From Herbidospora sakaeratensis (lineage in GTDB: Bacteria; Actinomycetota; Actinomycetes; Streptosporangiales; Streptosporangiaceae), in assembly GCF_001570525.1 (NCBI RefSeq), contig NZ_BBXC01000008.1, forward strand, positions 877,419 through 941,418: DNA of 64,000 nt, given 5' to 3'. Made by a program: the position numbers and the translations under genes. The notes under the pieces are model-generated. The model was not told the origin of the DNA. It ran no database searches and saw nothing but the letters and a program-made list of their open reading frames with translations. Below, piece by piece: positions 44,072 through 53,753 of the stretch (position 1 is the first letter of the stretch; each line of letters begins with the position of its first letter).

Positions 44072-46987
44072 CTAGTCGGCTGATCTTGACCGTCGGGACC
44101 GGCGCCGGGAGCGCGGCTGGTCGTCGACGGTGTCGGTCACCGAGTCGCGGGAGTCGTGGGCCGCCACGGCGTTGCCGCCGTTCTCGGCCTTCTCCAGCTT
44201 CTCGGCCACCGCCTTCTCGATCGCCATCTTGCCCTGCGTGCCGCGCGGCTCGGGCTTCCCGTCGACCGGCTCGGTCGAGATGATCACCCCGCGCCCGTGG
44301 CAGCAGTCGCACTGCGTCGAGAACGCCTCCAGCAGCCCCTGGCCGACCCGCTTGCGGGTCATCTGCACCAGACCCAGCGAGGTGACCTCGGCCACCTGGT
44401 GCTTGGTGCGGTCGCGCGCCAGGCATTCGAGCAGGCGGCGCAGCACCAGATCGCGGTTGCTCTCCAGCACCATGTCGATGAAGTCGATCACGATGATGCC
44501 GCCGACGTCGCGCAGCCGCAGCTGGCGGACGATCTCCTCGGCGGCCTCCAGGTTGTTCCTGGTGACCGTCTCCTCCAGGTTGCCGCCCTGGCCGGTGAAC
44601 TTGCCCGTGTTGACGTCGACGACGGTCATCGCCTCGGTCCGGTCGATCACCAGCGAGCCGCCCGAAGGCAACCAGACCTTGCGCTCCATCGCCTTGGCGA
44701 TCTGCTCGTCGACCCGGTAGGCGGCGAAGACGTCGACGTCCTCGTCCCACTTGGCGACGCGCTCGGCGAGGTGCGGGGCGACGTAGTCGACGTACTCCTC
44801 GACGGTCCGGGCGACCTCATCGCCCTGGACCACCAGGTTGCTGAAGTCTTCGTTGAAGACGTCGCGGACCACGCGGACCGTCATGTCGGGCTCGGCCGAC
44901 AGCAGCTCCGGCGGGCTCGCCGACTTGGCCTTCTTCTGGATGCTCTCCCACTGCGCCGCCAGGCGGGCGACGTCACGGGCCAGCTCCTCCTCCGAGGCCC
45001 CCTCGGCGGCGGTGCGCACGATCACGCCCGCGTTCTCGGGCATGACCTTGCGCAGGATCTGCTTCAGGCGCGTGCGCTCCTTGTCGGGGAGCTTGCGCGA
45101 GATGCCGGTCATCGAGCCGTCGGGGACGTACACGAGATAACGGCCGGGAAGGCTGATCTGCGAGGTGAGCCGGGCGCCCTTGTGACCCATCGGGTCCTTG
45201 GTGACCTGCACCAGCACCGACTGGCCCGACTTCAGCGCGGCCTCGATCCGGCGCGGCTGGCCTTCGAGCCCGGCGGTGTCGAAGTTGACCTCACCGGCGT
45301 AGAGGACCGCGTTGCGGCCCTTGCCGACGTCGACGAACGCCGCCTCCATCGAGGGCAGCACGTTCTGGACCTTGCCCAGGTAGACGTTGCCGACATAGGA
45401 CTGGCTCGCCTCACGGTCGACGTAGTGCTCGACCAGCACGCCGTCTTCGAGCACCGCGATCTGGGTGCGGCCGCCGTGGCGGCGCACGACCATGACGCGC
45501 TCGACCGACTCGCGGCGGGCCAGGAACTCCGACTCGGTGATGATCGGCGGGCGGCGGCGGCCCAGCTCGCGCCCCTCGCGGCGGCGCTGCTTCTTGGCCT
45601 CCAGGCGGGTGGACCCGCGGAAACCCTGCACCTCGTCGACCGACGACGTGGTGGTGGCGCGGCCGGCGCGCGGCGCCCGGATGCGCACAACGGTGTTGGG
45701 CGGGTCGTCGGTGACGACCGCGTCGTCCTCGCCGCCCCGGCGCCGCCGGCGGCGACGGCGGCGCGAACCGCCCTCGGAGCCGTCGCCCTCGTCGTCGGCG
45801 TCGTCTTCGGACTCCTCGGCGGCGGCCTGGGGCTCCTCCTCGGAGTCCTGGCCCTCGCCCTCTTCACGGCCACGCCCTCGGCCACGGCCGCCACGGCGGC
45901 GCCGGCGGCGGCGCGAACCGTCGCCCGACTCGTCGTCGCCGTCGTCGTCGGACTCCTCCTCGGCCTCCTCGGCGGCGACCGGCTCGGGCTCGGGCTGCGG
46001 CTGGACCGGCGGCTGGGGCGCGGGCTGCTGCGGCCGGGCGGGGACCGCGGCGGCGGCGTCGGGCGCCTGGAACAGCGGCTGGAAGACCGCGGCCGGACGC
46101 TGGAAGGTGTACTGCTGCGGCTGCTGCTCGGCGGCGTGGAAGCCGAACGGGTCGGCCAGCCGCGACGGCTTGGCGCCCTCGTCGAGGTCTTCGAGGTCTT
46201 CCCCGGCCGGCTCGTCGTCGAGCGGCTCCTCGGTGGGCAGCGTGAACATCATCGCGGCCGCGACCTGCGCTTCCGCCGCGTTGAGCGCGCTGGATCGTTC
46301 CGTGGCGCCCTCTTCGTCCCTCTTGCGGGTGCGGCGCCGTCTGGTCGGCTTCTCGTCCTCTTCGGAGACCGCCTCCGGCGTCTCCTCGATCTTCTTCCTG
46401 GTACGGCTCCGCCGCACGGGCGCGGCCGTCTCGGCGTCGGGCGCGACGTCACCCTGGGCCGCCTCGACGGCGGCGGTGACCTCGGGCGCGGCCGACGCCA
46501 CGACGACCTCGGCGGCCTGCTCCTCGGGAACGACCGCTTCCTTGGCCGCGCGGCTGCGCGTCGTGCGCTTGCGGGCGGGGCGGCTCTCGCTCGCCTCGGC
46601 CTCGGCGGGCGCAGCGGCCTCGGCGGCGGGCGCGGCCTCGTCGTCGGCGGGCCGGGTGCGGCGCCGGGTGCGCTTGGGCTTCTCGGCGGGCTCAGCGGGC
46701 TCGGCGGCCTCGGGAGCCGCGGGGGCGGCCCCGGCGGAGTTCGCGGCGCCGTTGGACGCCGAGTTGCCGGAGGCGGCCGGGGACGCCGTGCCGGTCGTCG
46801 AATCGCCCGTGCCGAGGGCGTTCGCCACCGACGCCTGAATGGCGGGCGCCGGGGGGATCTCGTCGGGCTCCGGCGGCGGACCCGCCGGGCGGCTGGCCGC
46901 CCGTCTGCGGGCAGGCTTCGCCGTTGTCACCGAAGACGTGGTATCTGCAGTTGTCGTATCGCCGACAGTGGGCTCGTTGTCGAGCAT
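44072..46987 (-). CDS. rne: Ribonuclease E/G family endoribonuclease
   Basis: A 971-residue RNase E of the actinobacterial kind. The first 490 residues are low-complexity: acidic stretches, Ala/Pro runs and RRRRR-type basic clusters. The catalytic core follows: S1 domain at about 505-590, RNase H-like and DNase I-like parts with the Mg ligands in VVDVNTG and VIDFIDM, and the zinc-link CDCCHGRG. The C-terminus is Arg/Ser-rich. The enzyme starts mRNA decay and processes rRNA; the flanking disordered parts bind RNA and partner proteins. Confidence 0.95.
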   Translation of the reverse strand: MLDNEPTVGDTTTADTTSSVTTAKPARRRAASRPAGPPPEPDEIPPAPAIQASVANALGTGDSTTGTASPAASGNSASNGAANSAGAAPAAPEAAEPAEPAEKPKRTRRRTRPADDEAAPAAEAAAPAEAEASESRPARKRTTRSRAAKEAVVPEEQAAEVVVASAAPEVTAAVEAAQGDVAPDAETAAPVRRSRTRKKIEETPEAVSEEDEKPTRRRRTRKRDEEGATERSSALNAAEAQVAAAMMFTLPTEEPLDDEPAGEDLEDLDEGAKPSRLADPFGFHAAEQQPQQYTFQRPAAVFQPLFQAPDAAAAVPARPQQPAPQPPVQPQPEPEPVAAEEAEEESDDDGDDESGDGSRRRRRRRGGRGRGRGREEGEGQDSEEEPQAAAEESEDDADDEGDGSEGGSRRRRRRRRRGGEDDAVVTDDPPNTVVRIRAPRAGRATTTSSVDEVQGFRGSTRLEAKKQRRREGRELGRRRPPIITESEFLARRESVERVMVVRRHGGRTQIAVLEDGVLVEHYVDREASQSYVGNVYLGKVQNVLPSMEAAFVDVGKGRNAVLYAGEVNFDTAGLEGQPRRIEAALKSGQSVLVQVTKDPMGHKGARLTSQISLPGRYLVYVPDGSMTGISRKLPDKERTRLKQILRKVMPENAGVIVRTAAEGASEEELARDVARLAAQWESIQKKAKSASPPELLSAEPDMTVRVVRDVFNEDFSNLVVQGDEVARTVEEYVDYVAPHLAERVAKWDEDVDVFAAYRVDEQIAKAMERKVWLPSGGSLVIDRTEAMTVVDVNTGKFTGQGGNLEETVTRNNLEAAEEIVRQLRLRDVGGIIVIDFIDMVLESNRDLVLRRLLECLARDRTKHQVAEVTSLGLVQMTRKRVGQGLLEAFSTQCDCCHGRGVIISTEPVDGKPEPRGTQGKMAIEKAVAEKLEKAENGGNAVAAHDSRDSVTDTVDDQPRSRRRSRRSRSAD

Positions 46988-47004
46988 GCGGGCGCTCTCC
47001 CGTC

Positions 47005-47039
47005 AGCCCCCGGGCGCGTTTCCGCGCCGCGCGGGGGCT
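47005..47039 (-). promoter_or_regulatory. Strong hairpin in the rne 5' leader
   Basis: AGCCCCCG/CGGGGGCT and GGCGCG/CGCGCC stack around a 4-nt loop with a 3-nt bulge, only 18 bp before the rne start. E. coli rne is autoregulated through leader hairpins, so this one may do the same; or it ends the upstream radical SAM transcript. Confidence 0.5.
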
Positions 47040-47093
47040 CTTCTCGTCTCTCGTGGTCCGCCCGGCCACCTTCCGGGGCCATGACGGCAAGTC

Positions 47094-47831
47094 CTATTGG
47101 TCTCCACCAACCCGGTCGGCTTCGAGCGGGTCGGCGGGCTCACCGGTCGACGCGTCAAGGGGCCCCTGCGCCAGCCTGGTCACCGAAGGCGGTGACGGCG
47201 GCGCGAAGTCGGCCACGAGACGCAGACCCATGAGCACGTCGTCGGGTCGGACGGCCGGAGTTTCGTGCCGAACGACCATGCGAAGTATGACACACGACTG
47301 ATTCGGCCCTCCCTCCCCGTGATCGTCCTGGTCAGCGGTCAGCGACACCAGCGATGCCACGGCCCCCCGGGCGTCGAAGTTCCGCATCCCCTTCTTGGTC
47401 AGGCGTTCGACCGCGACCTCTCCTGCGGTCATGAATTCCTTCACCGCGCCCTCGGCCGCCACCGGATCGGCTCCCGGCAGGCGCACCTCCCACAACGAGC
47501 CCTCCAGCCGGTCGGCCAGGCTCCCCGCACGCGCTTCGACCACGTCGAGCACGTCGAGACCCGGCGGCAGCGAGGCGTCGAGGGCGGCGCGCAACTCCTG
47601 CGGACGGCAGGGGCGGGTCACCGCGATCTCGAGGTATTCGGCCTCGCTGGCCACCCCGGTGGGGGCGGCTCCCGCGTAGGAGATCCTCGGGTGAGGGCTG
47701 AACCCCGCGCTGAAGGCCACCGGGATGTCAGCCCGCCGGACCGCCCTTTCGACGGCTCGGGAGATGTCGCGGTGACTCGTGAAGCGCAGCCGCCCTCGTT
47801 TCGCGTAGCGCACGCGCAGACGCTGCGCCAC
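47094..47831 (-). CDS. TIGR03936 family protein (DUF2344)
   Basis: A 245-residue protein, partner of the TIGR03960 radical SAM protein. The N-terminal block LRVRYAKRGRLRFTSHRDISRAVERA with later FSPHPRISY is the family mark. It starts at a GTG with no clear ribosome site; the upstream frame (PPPAP) reads as protein-like but has no start codon. The pair lies between rodA and rne in actinobacteria and its exact role is unknown; a tRNA or rRNA modification is suspected by genome context. Confidence 0.88.
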   Translation of the reverse strand: MAQRLRVRYAKRGRLRFTSHRDISRAVERAVRRADIPVAFSAGFSPHPRISYAGAAPTGVASEAEYLEIAVTRPCRPQELRAALDASLPPGLDVLDVVEARAGSLADRLEGSLWEVRLPGADPVAAEGAVKEFMTAGEVAVERLTKKGMRNFDARGAVASLVSLTADQDDHGEGGPNQSCVILRMVVRHETPAVRPDDVLMGLRLVADFAPPSPPSVTRLAQGPLDASTGEPADPLEADRVGGDQ

Positions 47832-47933
47832 CGGCGCGGGCGGGGGCCCATCGGGTGCGGGTTTCAGAGGTCCGTGTTCCTTCCAGTCTCGTTTCGTGGG
47901 CCTGGGGGAAGCCGCTCCCCCGGGCCGTCTTCC

Positions 47934-49859
47934 TCAGGATACGACCGTGAGCGGGAGCAGCTTGCGGCCCGTGGGGCCGATCTGGATCTCCGTGCCCATG
48001 GTCGGGCAGACGCCGCAGTCGTAGCAGGGCGTCCAGCGGCAGTCTTCGACCTCGACGTCGTTGACGGCGTCCTGCCAGTCCTGCCAGAGCCACTCGCGGT
48101 CGAGGCCGGCGTCGAGGTGGTCCCACGGGAGCACCTCGTGCTCCTCGCGCTCCCGGACGGTGTACCAGTCGACGTCGACCGGCTCCCCGTCGAGCGCCTC
48201 GGCGGCGCAGGCCATCCACCGGTCGTACGAGAAGTGCTCGCTCCAGCCGTCGAACCGGCCGCCGTCTTCCCAGACCTTCTGGATGATCTTGCCGACGCGG
48301 CGGTCGCCCCGGGACAGCAGGCCCTCCACGATCGACGGTTTGCCGTCGTGGTAGCGCATGCCGATCGCCTTGCCGTACTGCTTGTCGTTGCGCAGGGTGT
48401 TGCGGAGTTCCCGCAGCCGCCGGTCGACCGTCTCGTGGTCGGCCTGCGCGGCCCACTGGAACGGGGTGTGCGGCTTGGGCACGAACCCGCCGATCGACAC
48501 CGTGCAGCGGACGTCGCGCGAGCCGGTCGCCTCGCGGCCGGCCTGGATGACCTTCTTCGCCAGGTCGGCGATGCCGAGGACGTCGACGTCCTCCTCGGTC
48601 GGCAGCCCGCACATGAAGTAGAGCTTCACCTGCCGCCACCCCTGGCTGTAGGCCGTGGTGACGGTGCGGATCAGGTCTTCCTCGCTGACCATCTTGTTGA
48701 TGACCTTGCGCATCCGCTCCGAGCCGCCTTCGGGGGCGAAGGTGAGCCCGGACCGGCGCCCGTTGCGGGAGAACTCGTTGGCCAGGTCGATGTTGAACGC
48801 GTCGACCCGGGTCGACGGCAGCGAGAGCGAGACGTTGCTGCCCTCGTAGCGGTCGGCCAGGCCCTTGGCGACCTCGCCGATCTCCGAGTGGTCGGCGCTC
48901 GACAACGACAGCAGGCCGACCTCGCTGAAGCCGGACTCCCTGATGCCGTTGTCGACCATCGCGCCGATCGTGGTGATCGACCGTTCGCGCACCGGGCGGG
49001 TGATCATGCCCGCCTGGCAGAACCGGCAGCCGCGGGTGCAGCCCCGGAAGATCTCCACGCTGAACCGCTCGTGGACCGTCTCGGCCAGCGGGACCAGCGG
49101 CTTCTTCGGGTAGGGCCACTCGTCGAGGTCCATCACGGTGTGCTTGAACACCCGCGAGGGCACCCCCGAACGGTTGGGCACGACCCGCTTGATCCGCCCG
49201 TCGGGCAGGTATTCGACGTCGTAGAACCGCGGGACGTAGACCCCGCCGGTCTCGGCCAGCCGCAGCAGCACGCCGTCGCGGCCGCCGGGCTCGCCCTCGG
49301 CCTTCCACTCGCGGATGACCTCGGAGATCGCGATGGCGATCTGCTCGCCGTCGCCGAGCACGGCGGCGTCGATGAAGTCGGCGATCGGCTCCGGGTTGAA
49401 CGCCGCGTGGCCGCCGGCCAGCACGATCGGGTCGTCAGGACCCCGATCGGCCGCGCTGAGCGGGATGCCGGCCAGGTCGAGCGCGGTCAGCATGTTGGTG
49501 TAGCCGAGCTCCGTCGAGAACGAGAGGCCCAGCACGTCGAACGCGCGCACCGGCCGGTGGGCGTCGACGGTGAACTGCGGGACGCCCTCGGCCCGCATCA
49601 GCTTCTCGAGGTCGGGCCAGACCGCGTAGGTCCGCTCGGCCAGGGTCTCGGGCAGCTCGTTGAGGATCTCGTAGAGGATCTGGACGCCCTGGTTGGGCAG
49701 GCCGACCTCGTAGGCGTCGGGATACATCAACGCCCAGCGAACCGTGGCCTCGTCCCAGTCCTTGACCGTCGAGTTGAGCTCACCCCCGACGTACTGGATC
49801 GGCTTCTGCACCTTCGGCAGCAGGGCTTCCAGGCGGGGAAACAGCGACTCGACAGACAT
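47934..49859 (-). CDS. TIGR03960 family radical SAM protein
   Basis: A 641-residue radical SAM enzyme. The cluster motif is C274-x3-C278-x2-C281 in FRGCTRGCRFCQAG. The N-terminal half (about 40-240) resembles a B12-binding-like domain (TELGYTNML, LAGGHAAFNPEP). A second Cys set, CYDCGVC, is near residue 620. It is always paired with TIGR03936. The reaction is unknown; the motifs suggest a methylthiotransferase-like or B12-dependent chemistry. Confidence 0.92.
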   Translation of the reverse strand: MSVESLFPRLEALLPKVQKPIQYVGGELNSTVKDWDEATVRWALMYPDAYEVGLPNQGVQILYEILNELPETLAERTYAVWPDLEKLMRAEGVPQFTVDAHRPVRAFDVLGLSFSTELGYTNMLTALDLAGIPLSAADRGPDDPIVLAGGHAAFNPEPIADFIDAAVLGDGEQIAIAISEVIREWKAEGEPGGRDGVLLRLAETGGVYVPRFYDVEYLPDGRIKRVVPNRSGVPSRVFKHTVMDLDEWPYPKKPLVPLAETVHERFSVEIFRGCTRGCRFCQAGMITRPVRERSITTIGAMVDNGIRESGFSEVGLLSLSSADHSEIGEVAKGLADRYEGSNVSLSLPSTRVDAFNIDLANEFSRNGRRSGLTFAPEGGSERMRKVINKMVSEEDLIRTVTTAYSQGWRQVKLYFMCGLPTEEDVDVLGIADLAKKVIQAGREATGSRDVRCTVSIGGFVPKPHTPFQWAAQADHETVDRRLRELRNTLRNDKQYGKAIGMRYHDGKPSIVEGLLSRGDRRVGKIIQKVWEDGGRFDGWSEHFSYDRWMACAAEALDGEPVDVDWYTVREREEHEVLPWDHLDAGLDREWLWQDWQDAVNDVEVEDCRWTPCYDCGVCPTMGTEIQIGPTGRKLLPLTVVS

Positions 49860-49878
49860 GTGACCCAGGGTATAGGAG

Positions 49879-50763
49879 CTAGAAGGCGCGCCAGGTCCGG
49901 TTGTCGCCCGCCCGGAGCGAGGCCAGCCGGAAGCGCAGCACGCCGAGGGCGTCGCGGTCGAGGTGGGCGTTGCGCAGCAGCGCCGTCAGGGTCTGGAGCT
50001 CCCGGGTGTCGCGGAGCACCGGATATCCGGCCCAGTTGCGGATGTCGTAGCCGTAGGCCTCGACGAACCCGTCGCGCTGCGCCTCGGTGAGACCGAACCT
50101 GACCCCGGCCATGGTCGGCGCCAGGTCGATCTCCCGTGGCCCGGCGCTCACCGAGTCCCAGTCGCACAGCAGGTGCCCCCCAGGTGTACGGAGCAGGTTT
50201 CCCCGGTGCGCGTCACCGTGAACGAGTCCGTACGGCAGGGAGAACTCCAGCCGCTCGTAGTAGGCGTCGGAGAGCGCCGAGCACCGTTCGGTCAGCCACT
50301 CGCGCTCTTCGGGATCGATCGCTCGGGCGTCCGCGATGGCCCGCCTGATGGTCCCGAACGGGTCGTAGGTCGGCAGGTCGAACGGCACCGGCGGCAGCGC
50401 GTGCAGCCGCCGGAGCAGCAGTCCGAGCGGGACCGGCCCGGGGGGCGGGCCGTCCTGCTCCTCGTAGTGCCAGAAGGTCACCAGGTAGCCGTCTACCGCG
50501 ATGGGCTGACGGACCTCGGCGGGCCGGGTGGCGGGGAACCCCTGGGCGGCCAGCCATCGGGTGACCTTGATGGAGGTCACCAGGCGGTCGTACTTGCCGG
50601 GGGTGGTGGCGGTCGCCATGCGTACCACCAGGCCCTCTTCGGGCAGGTGGTAGACGACGCTCGCGAAGCTGCGCAGGAGCCGGGCTCCGGCGGAGTTCAG
50701 ACCGGCCTCGCGGCAGGCCTCGATGAGCGCGGCCGGGATTCCGGCGACGAGGGGAACGGTCAC
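49879..50763 (-). CDS. Aminoglycoside phosphotransferase-like kinase
   Basis: A 294-residue APH/choline kinase-fold protein. The catalytic loop is LVHGDAHRGNLL and the metal-binding site CDWDSVS. The start is the GTG at 50763, overlapping the stop of the regulator upstream (GTGA). Such genes paired with an XRE-TPR regulator are frequent in actinomycetes; substrates are mostly unknown and resistance should not be assumed. Confidence 0.87.
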   Translation of the reverse strand: MTVPLVAGIPAALIEACREAGLNSAGARLLRSFASVVYHLPEEGLVVRMATATTPGKYDRLVTSIKVTRWLAAQGFPATRPAEVRQPIAVDGYLVTFWHYEEQDGPPPGPVPLGLLLRRLHALPPVPFDLPTYDPFGTIRRAIADARAIDPEEREWLTERCSALSDAYYERLEFSLPYGLVHGDAHRGNLLRTPGGHLLCDWDSVSAGPREIDLAPTMAGVRFGLTEAQRDGFVEAYGYDIRNWAGYPVLRDTRELQTLTALLRNAHLDRDALGVLRFRLASLRAGDNRTWRAF

Positions 50764-52175
50764 GGGGAGAGCCTCCGCTGGTCGGATGCCGCCAGGGTGT
50801 GGGTGAGGCCGACGGAGCAGAACCCCTCGATCTGGCGGGCCATCCGGTCGGACACCAGCGACCGGCTGGCCGCGAGGGTGGCGCCGAGGCTGTCGATGCG
50901 GCGGTCGGGGGGCAGATCGAGCAGCGGGGCCACGGCCTGCTCGGCGCCCTCCTGGTCGTCCTCCATGACGTAGGCGATCGCCAGATGGGCGCGGGCCATG
51001 GCCTCGCACCCGTAGGAGCGGTTCTCCCGCTCGTCGGTGGAATACAGGGCGATCGACTCGGCCGCCTCCTGGATCGCCCGGGAGGCGTCGCCCAGATGGA
51101 GATGGGTGACGGCTGCGTAGTAGTGCTGTTTGGCGGGCCGGAAGGCGAACTCCCCGGCGATCTCGTCGTGGAGCTCGTCGCGGCCGCCCCGCGACCGCGC
51201 GTCCTCGGCCCGCAGCAGGGCCTCCCGCGCTTCTTCGGTACGGCCCAGCATCGCGGCCGACCGGGCCCGGAGCATGTAGAGCCGGGCCCCGCCCGACCCC
51301 GAGTTGAGATGGGTGAGGGCGTCTCCGGCGTACCGGAAACTGTCTTCGTAACGCCGGTCCCACAGGGCCACCGACGCCTGCATCCCGCGTGACCATCCCA
51401 TCAGGGACGTATGCCCCGCGATGCGGCCGTAAGTCCACGCCGCGCGGGCGAGTGTGTCGGCGGGCAGCCGGCGGCCCATGTCCATGCTGGCGTTGGCCAT
51501 CAGGCCGCACAGGGCGCCGGTGAGGAAGTAGAGGTCCTGCGCCTGCCCGGGGTGGATGCGGCGGTCGAGGGCCTTGCGGGTCTGCTCCTGCAGCACCCGC
51601 ATCTCGACGAACAGCGGGAGGGGTGACTCCCAGACGTATCGCCGGCCCACCCAGACCACCTGCGTGCGTAAGCGTTCCAGCGCGCCCGCGCCGAGTTCGC
51701 TGTTCTCGACCTCTTCCGCGTGCTCGCTGGCCTCGCGCGCGGCGTCCTCGACCGGGTCGGCGGTGCCGGCCGCGGCGTGCGCCCGGCGGGCCTCCTCGGG
51801 CGTGTAGTCGCGGGCGAAGCCGAGCTGGACCGGCCCGGTCTCGAACAGCCGGCACAGCAGGTCGGTGTACTCGCGGTCGGGCCGCGCCCCGGCCTCCCAT
51901 TCCCGCCAGGAACGTTCGGACAGGCCGCGCCGCTTGATGCCGGCCCGGTCGCACATGTCGTGGAACCGCTCGATCGCCTCTTCGACGGTCCAGCCGTTCG
52001 CCAGGCGCATGCACTTCAGGCGCGACGTCTGCGGGGAACCGGCGTGGATCTCCTCCGCGATCTGGTGGATGATCGCCGTGGAGGGCGGTTCCCCCAGTGC
52101 CGCGAGGGTGCGGTCGCGGATCGCCGACGCGAACTGGATCGCTGAACGGTCGGCGCCGCGGGCGGAGTAGGTCAT
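50760..52175 (-). CDS. XRE-like regulator with tetratricopeptide-type repeats
   Basis: A 471-residue protein. The N-terminal part (about 30-110) has a helix-turn-helix with LKCMRLANGWTVEEAIERF and RSWREWEAG, a variant of the Cro/CI fold. From about 170 to the end it is all helical with repeated A/L-rich hairpins (for example LARAAWTYGRIAG and SRAIQEAAESIALY), like the peptide-binding TPR part of quorum regulators. GGAGAG is 3 bases before the ATG at 52175. It is first in an operon with the phosphotransferase. Confidence 0.85.
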   Translation of the reverse strand: MTYSARGADRSAIQFASAIRDRTLAALGEPPSTAIIHQIAEEIHAGSPQTSRLKCMRLANGWTVEEAIERFHDMCDRAGIKRRGLSERSWREWEAGARPDREYTDLLCRLFETGPVQLGFARDYTPEEARRAHAAAGTADPVEDAAREASEHAEEVENSELGAGALERLRTQVVWVGRRYVWESPLPLFVEMRVLQEQTRKALDRRIHPGQAQDLYFLTGALCGLMANASMDMGRRLPADTLARAAWTYGRIAGHTSLMGWSRGMQASVALWDRRYEDSFRYAGDALTHLNSGSGGARLYMLRARSAAMLGRTEEAREALLRAEDARSRGGRDELHDEIAGEFAFRPAKQHYYAAVTHLHLGDASRAIQEAAESIALYSTDERENRSYGCEAMARAHLAIAYVMEDDQEGAEQAVAPLLDLPPDRRIDSLGATLAASRSLVSDRMARQIEGFCSVGLTHTLAASDQRRLSP

Positions 52176-52229
52176 GCTCTCTCCAGGTGGGGACGGTTCC
52201 ACGCTAGCGTCGCGATCGTCACGAAACGG

Positions 52230-52481
52230 TCACCGCGCAGCCTGCGAGCCGCTCTCACGGCCCGTCCGGAAAGGGCCCACCTCACCGCCGCTCCGGACCT
52301 GGGCCATGAACAACTGCCCGCACAGACTGCCGGGTGTGTCGGCGAACCACACCATCGGCGGGTTGCCGGCCGCCGCGGCGGCCCACCGGCCGTTGCCGTA
52401 AACGATCCGGTAGTCGGGAAAAGCCTTGCGGAGCAGGTCCAACGCGCGCATTCGCTCACGCGCCTCGTCGTCCGGGGTCAC
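52230..52481 (-). CDS. Small hypothetical protein
   Basis: An 83-residue soluble protein: acidic/basic helix 1-25 with RMRALDLLRKAFPDYRI, then a beta-rich part with YGNGRW and MVWFADTPG. GGAGGA lies 4 bases before the GTG. It precedes the XRE gene on the same strand by 54 bp and may be cotranscribed with it. The family is not recognised. Confidence 0.7.
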   Translation of the reverse strand: MTPDDEARERMRALDLLRKAFPDYRIVYGNGRWAAAAAGNPPMVWFADTPGSLCGQLFMAQVRSGGEVGPFRTGRESGSQAAR

Positions 52482-52589
52482 GCTTCCTCCGTCTGCGGAG
52501 TCACCGCCTATTCAAGGTTCGTTCCCAGAGTGTTCGCCGAACGGTAGCGGCACCAGTGAGAGCCCGCCGCACCTTCATGCGGACCACTC

Positions 52590-53753
52590 TCAGGTACGCC
52601 GCCCGCTGTGAATGGCCTGGAGCATCCCCACGCTGATCATGTTGGCCAACGTGGCGGTGCCTCCGTAGGAGACGAACGGAAGAGGCAGTCCCGTGATCGG
52701 CATGATGCCGATCGTCATCCCGACGTTGATGAACGTCTGGAACGCGAACCAGCAGACGATCGCCGCCGCGACCAGCGCGCCGAACCGGTCGTCGCACTGC
52801 CGCGCGATCGTGATGCCCCGGACGAGCACCACGCCGAGCAGGGCGACCACGGTCATCGCGCCGAGGAAGCCGAACTCCTCGCCGGCGACGGTGAAGATGA
52901 AGTCGGTGTGCTGCTCGGGCACGAACCGGCCGGTGGTCTGCCCGCCCTCGAACAGCCCCTTGCCGTAGATCTCTCCCGAGCCGATCGCGATCAGCGACTG
53001 GGTGGCGTTGTAGCCGAAGCCGCGCGGGTCGCTGGCCGGGTTCATGAACGCGGTGAACCGGGCCACCTGGTAGGGCTGCAGCAGCCCCAGGAACCACACC
53101 ATCAGCGCCGCCGCCACGGCGATGACCAGCACCAGGGCGATCCACCGCTTGCGGATGCCCGAGAAGACCAGCACGCTCGCGGTGATCACGGCCAGCACCA
53201 TCGTGGTGCCGAGGTCGGGCTGGAGCATGACCAGCCCCATCGTCAGCCCCGCCGCCGCCAGGGCCAGCCCCACGTCGAGCGGCCGGGGCCGGTCGGTGCC
53301 CTCGGCGGGCTCCGACAACAACATCGCCAGCAGCAGGATCAGCGCCGGTTTGGCCAGCTCGGAGGGCTGGAGTCCGAAGCCGCCGCCGAGCATGATCCAC
53401 GAGTGGGAGCCGTTGACGGTCGACCCGACCGGCGTGATCACCAGCGCCAGCAGAGCGAGGCCGGCCGCGTAGGCCACCGGGGCGTAGGCCCGCAGCCGCC
53501 GGTGGTCGACCATCGAGACCAGGCCGCACAGGACCGCGCCGACGCACAGGATGAGCAGGTGTTTCTTGAGCATGCCGGTCGGCTCGATCGCCGTCCAGGT
53601 GCGGGTGGACGACCACACCAGCAGGGTGCTGATCGTGCACAACGCGGCCACGGCGACGAACAGCACGCCGTCCATGCGCCAGACGGCGGCGTCGGTCCCG
53701 ATGGCCCGGCTGGCCAGCGACCGCTTGCGGATCCGGGTGATCGGCGTGGACAT
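52590..53753 (-). CDS. rodA: Rod-shape peptidoglycan polymerase RodA (SEDS family)
   Basis: A 387-residue SEDS glycosyltransferase with about ten transmembrane helices. Family marks: GSHSWI, FGLQPSELAKPA, QPDLGTT, and near the end GLPLPFVSYGGT. It polymerises glycan strands and works with PBP2. Its ATG overlaps the PBP2 stop by one base (TGATG). Last gene of the mreB-mreC-mreD-mrdA-rodA operon. Confidence 0.95.
   Translation of the reverse strand: MSTPITRIRKRSLASRAIGTDAAVWRMDGVLFVAVAALCTISTLLVWSSTRTWTAIEPTGMLKKHLLILCVGAVLCGLVSMVDHRRLRAYAPVAYAAGLALLALVITPVGSTVNGSHSWIMLGGGFGLQPSELAKPALILLLAMLLSEPAEGTDRPRPLDVGLALAAAGLTMGLVMLQPDLGTTMVLAVITASVLVFSGIRKRWIALVLVIAVAAALMVWFLGLLQPYQVARFTAFMNPASDPRGFGYNATQSLIAIGSGEIYGKGLFEGGQTTGRFVPEQHTDFIFTVAGEEFGFLGAMTVVALLGVVLVRGITIARQCDDRFGALVAAAIVCWFAFQTFINVGMTIGIMPITGLPLPFVSYGGTATLANMISVGMLQAIHSGRRT

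Noticed and set aside
44156..47233. A 1025-residue plus-strand open frame opposite rne
   Set aside because: Shadow of the third codon positions of rne; composition is extreme and no motif is present.
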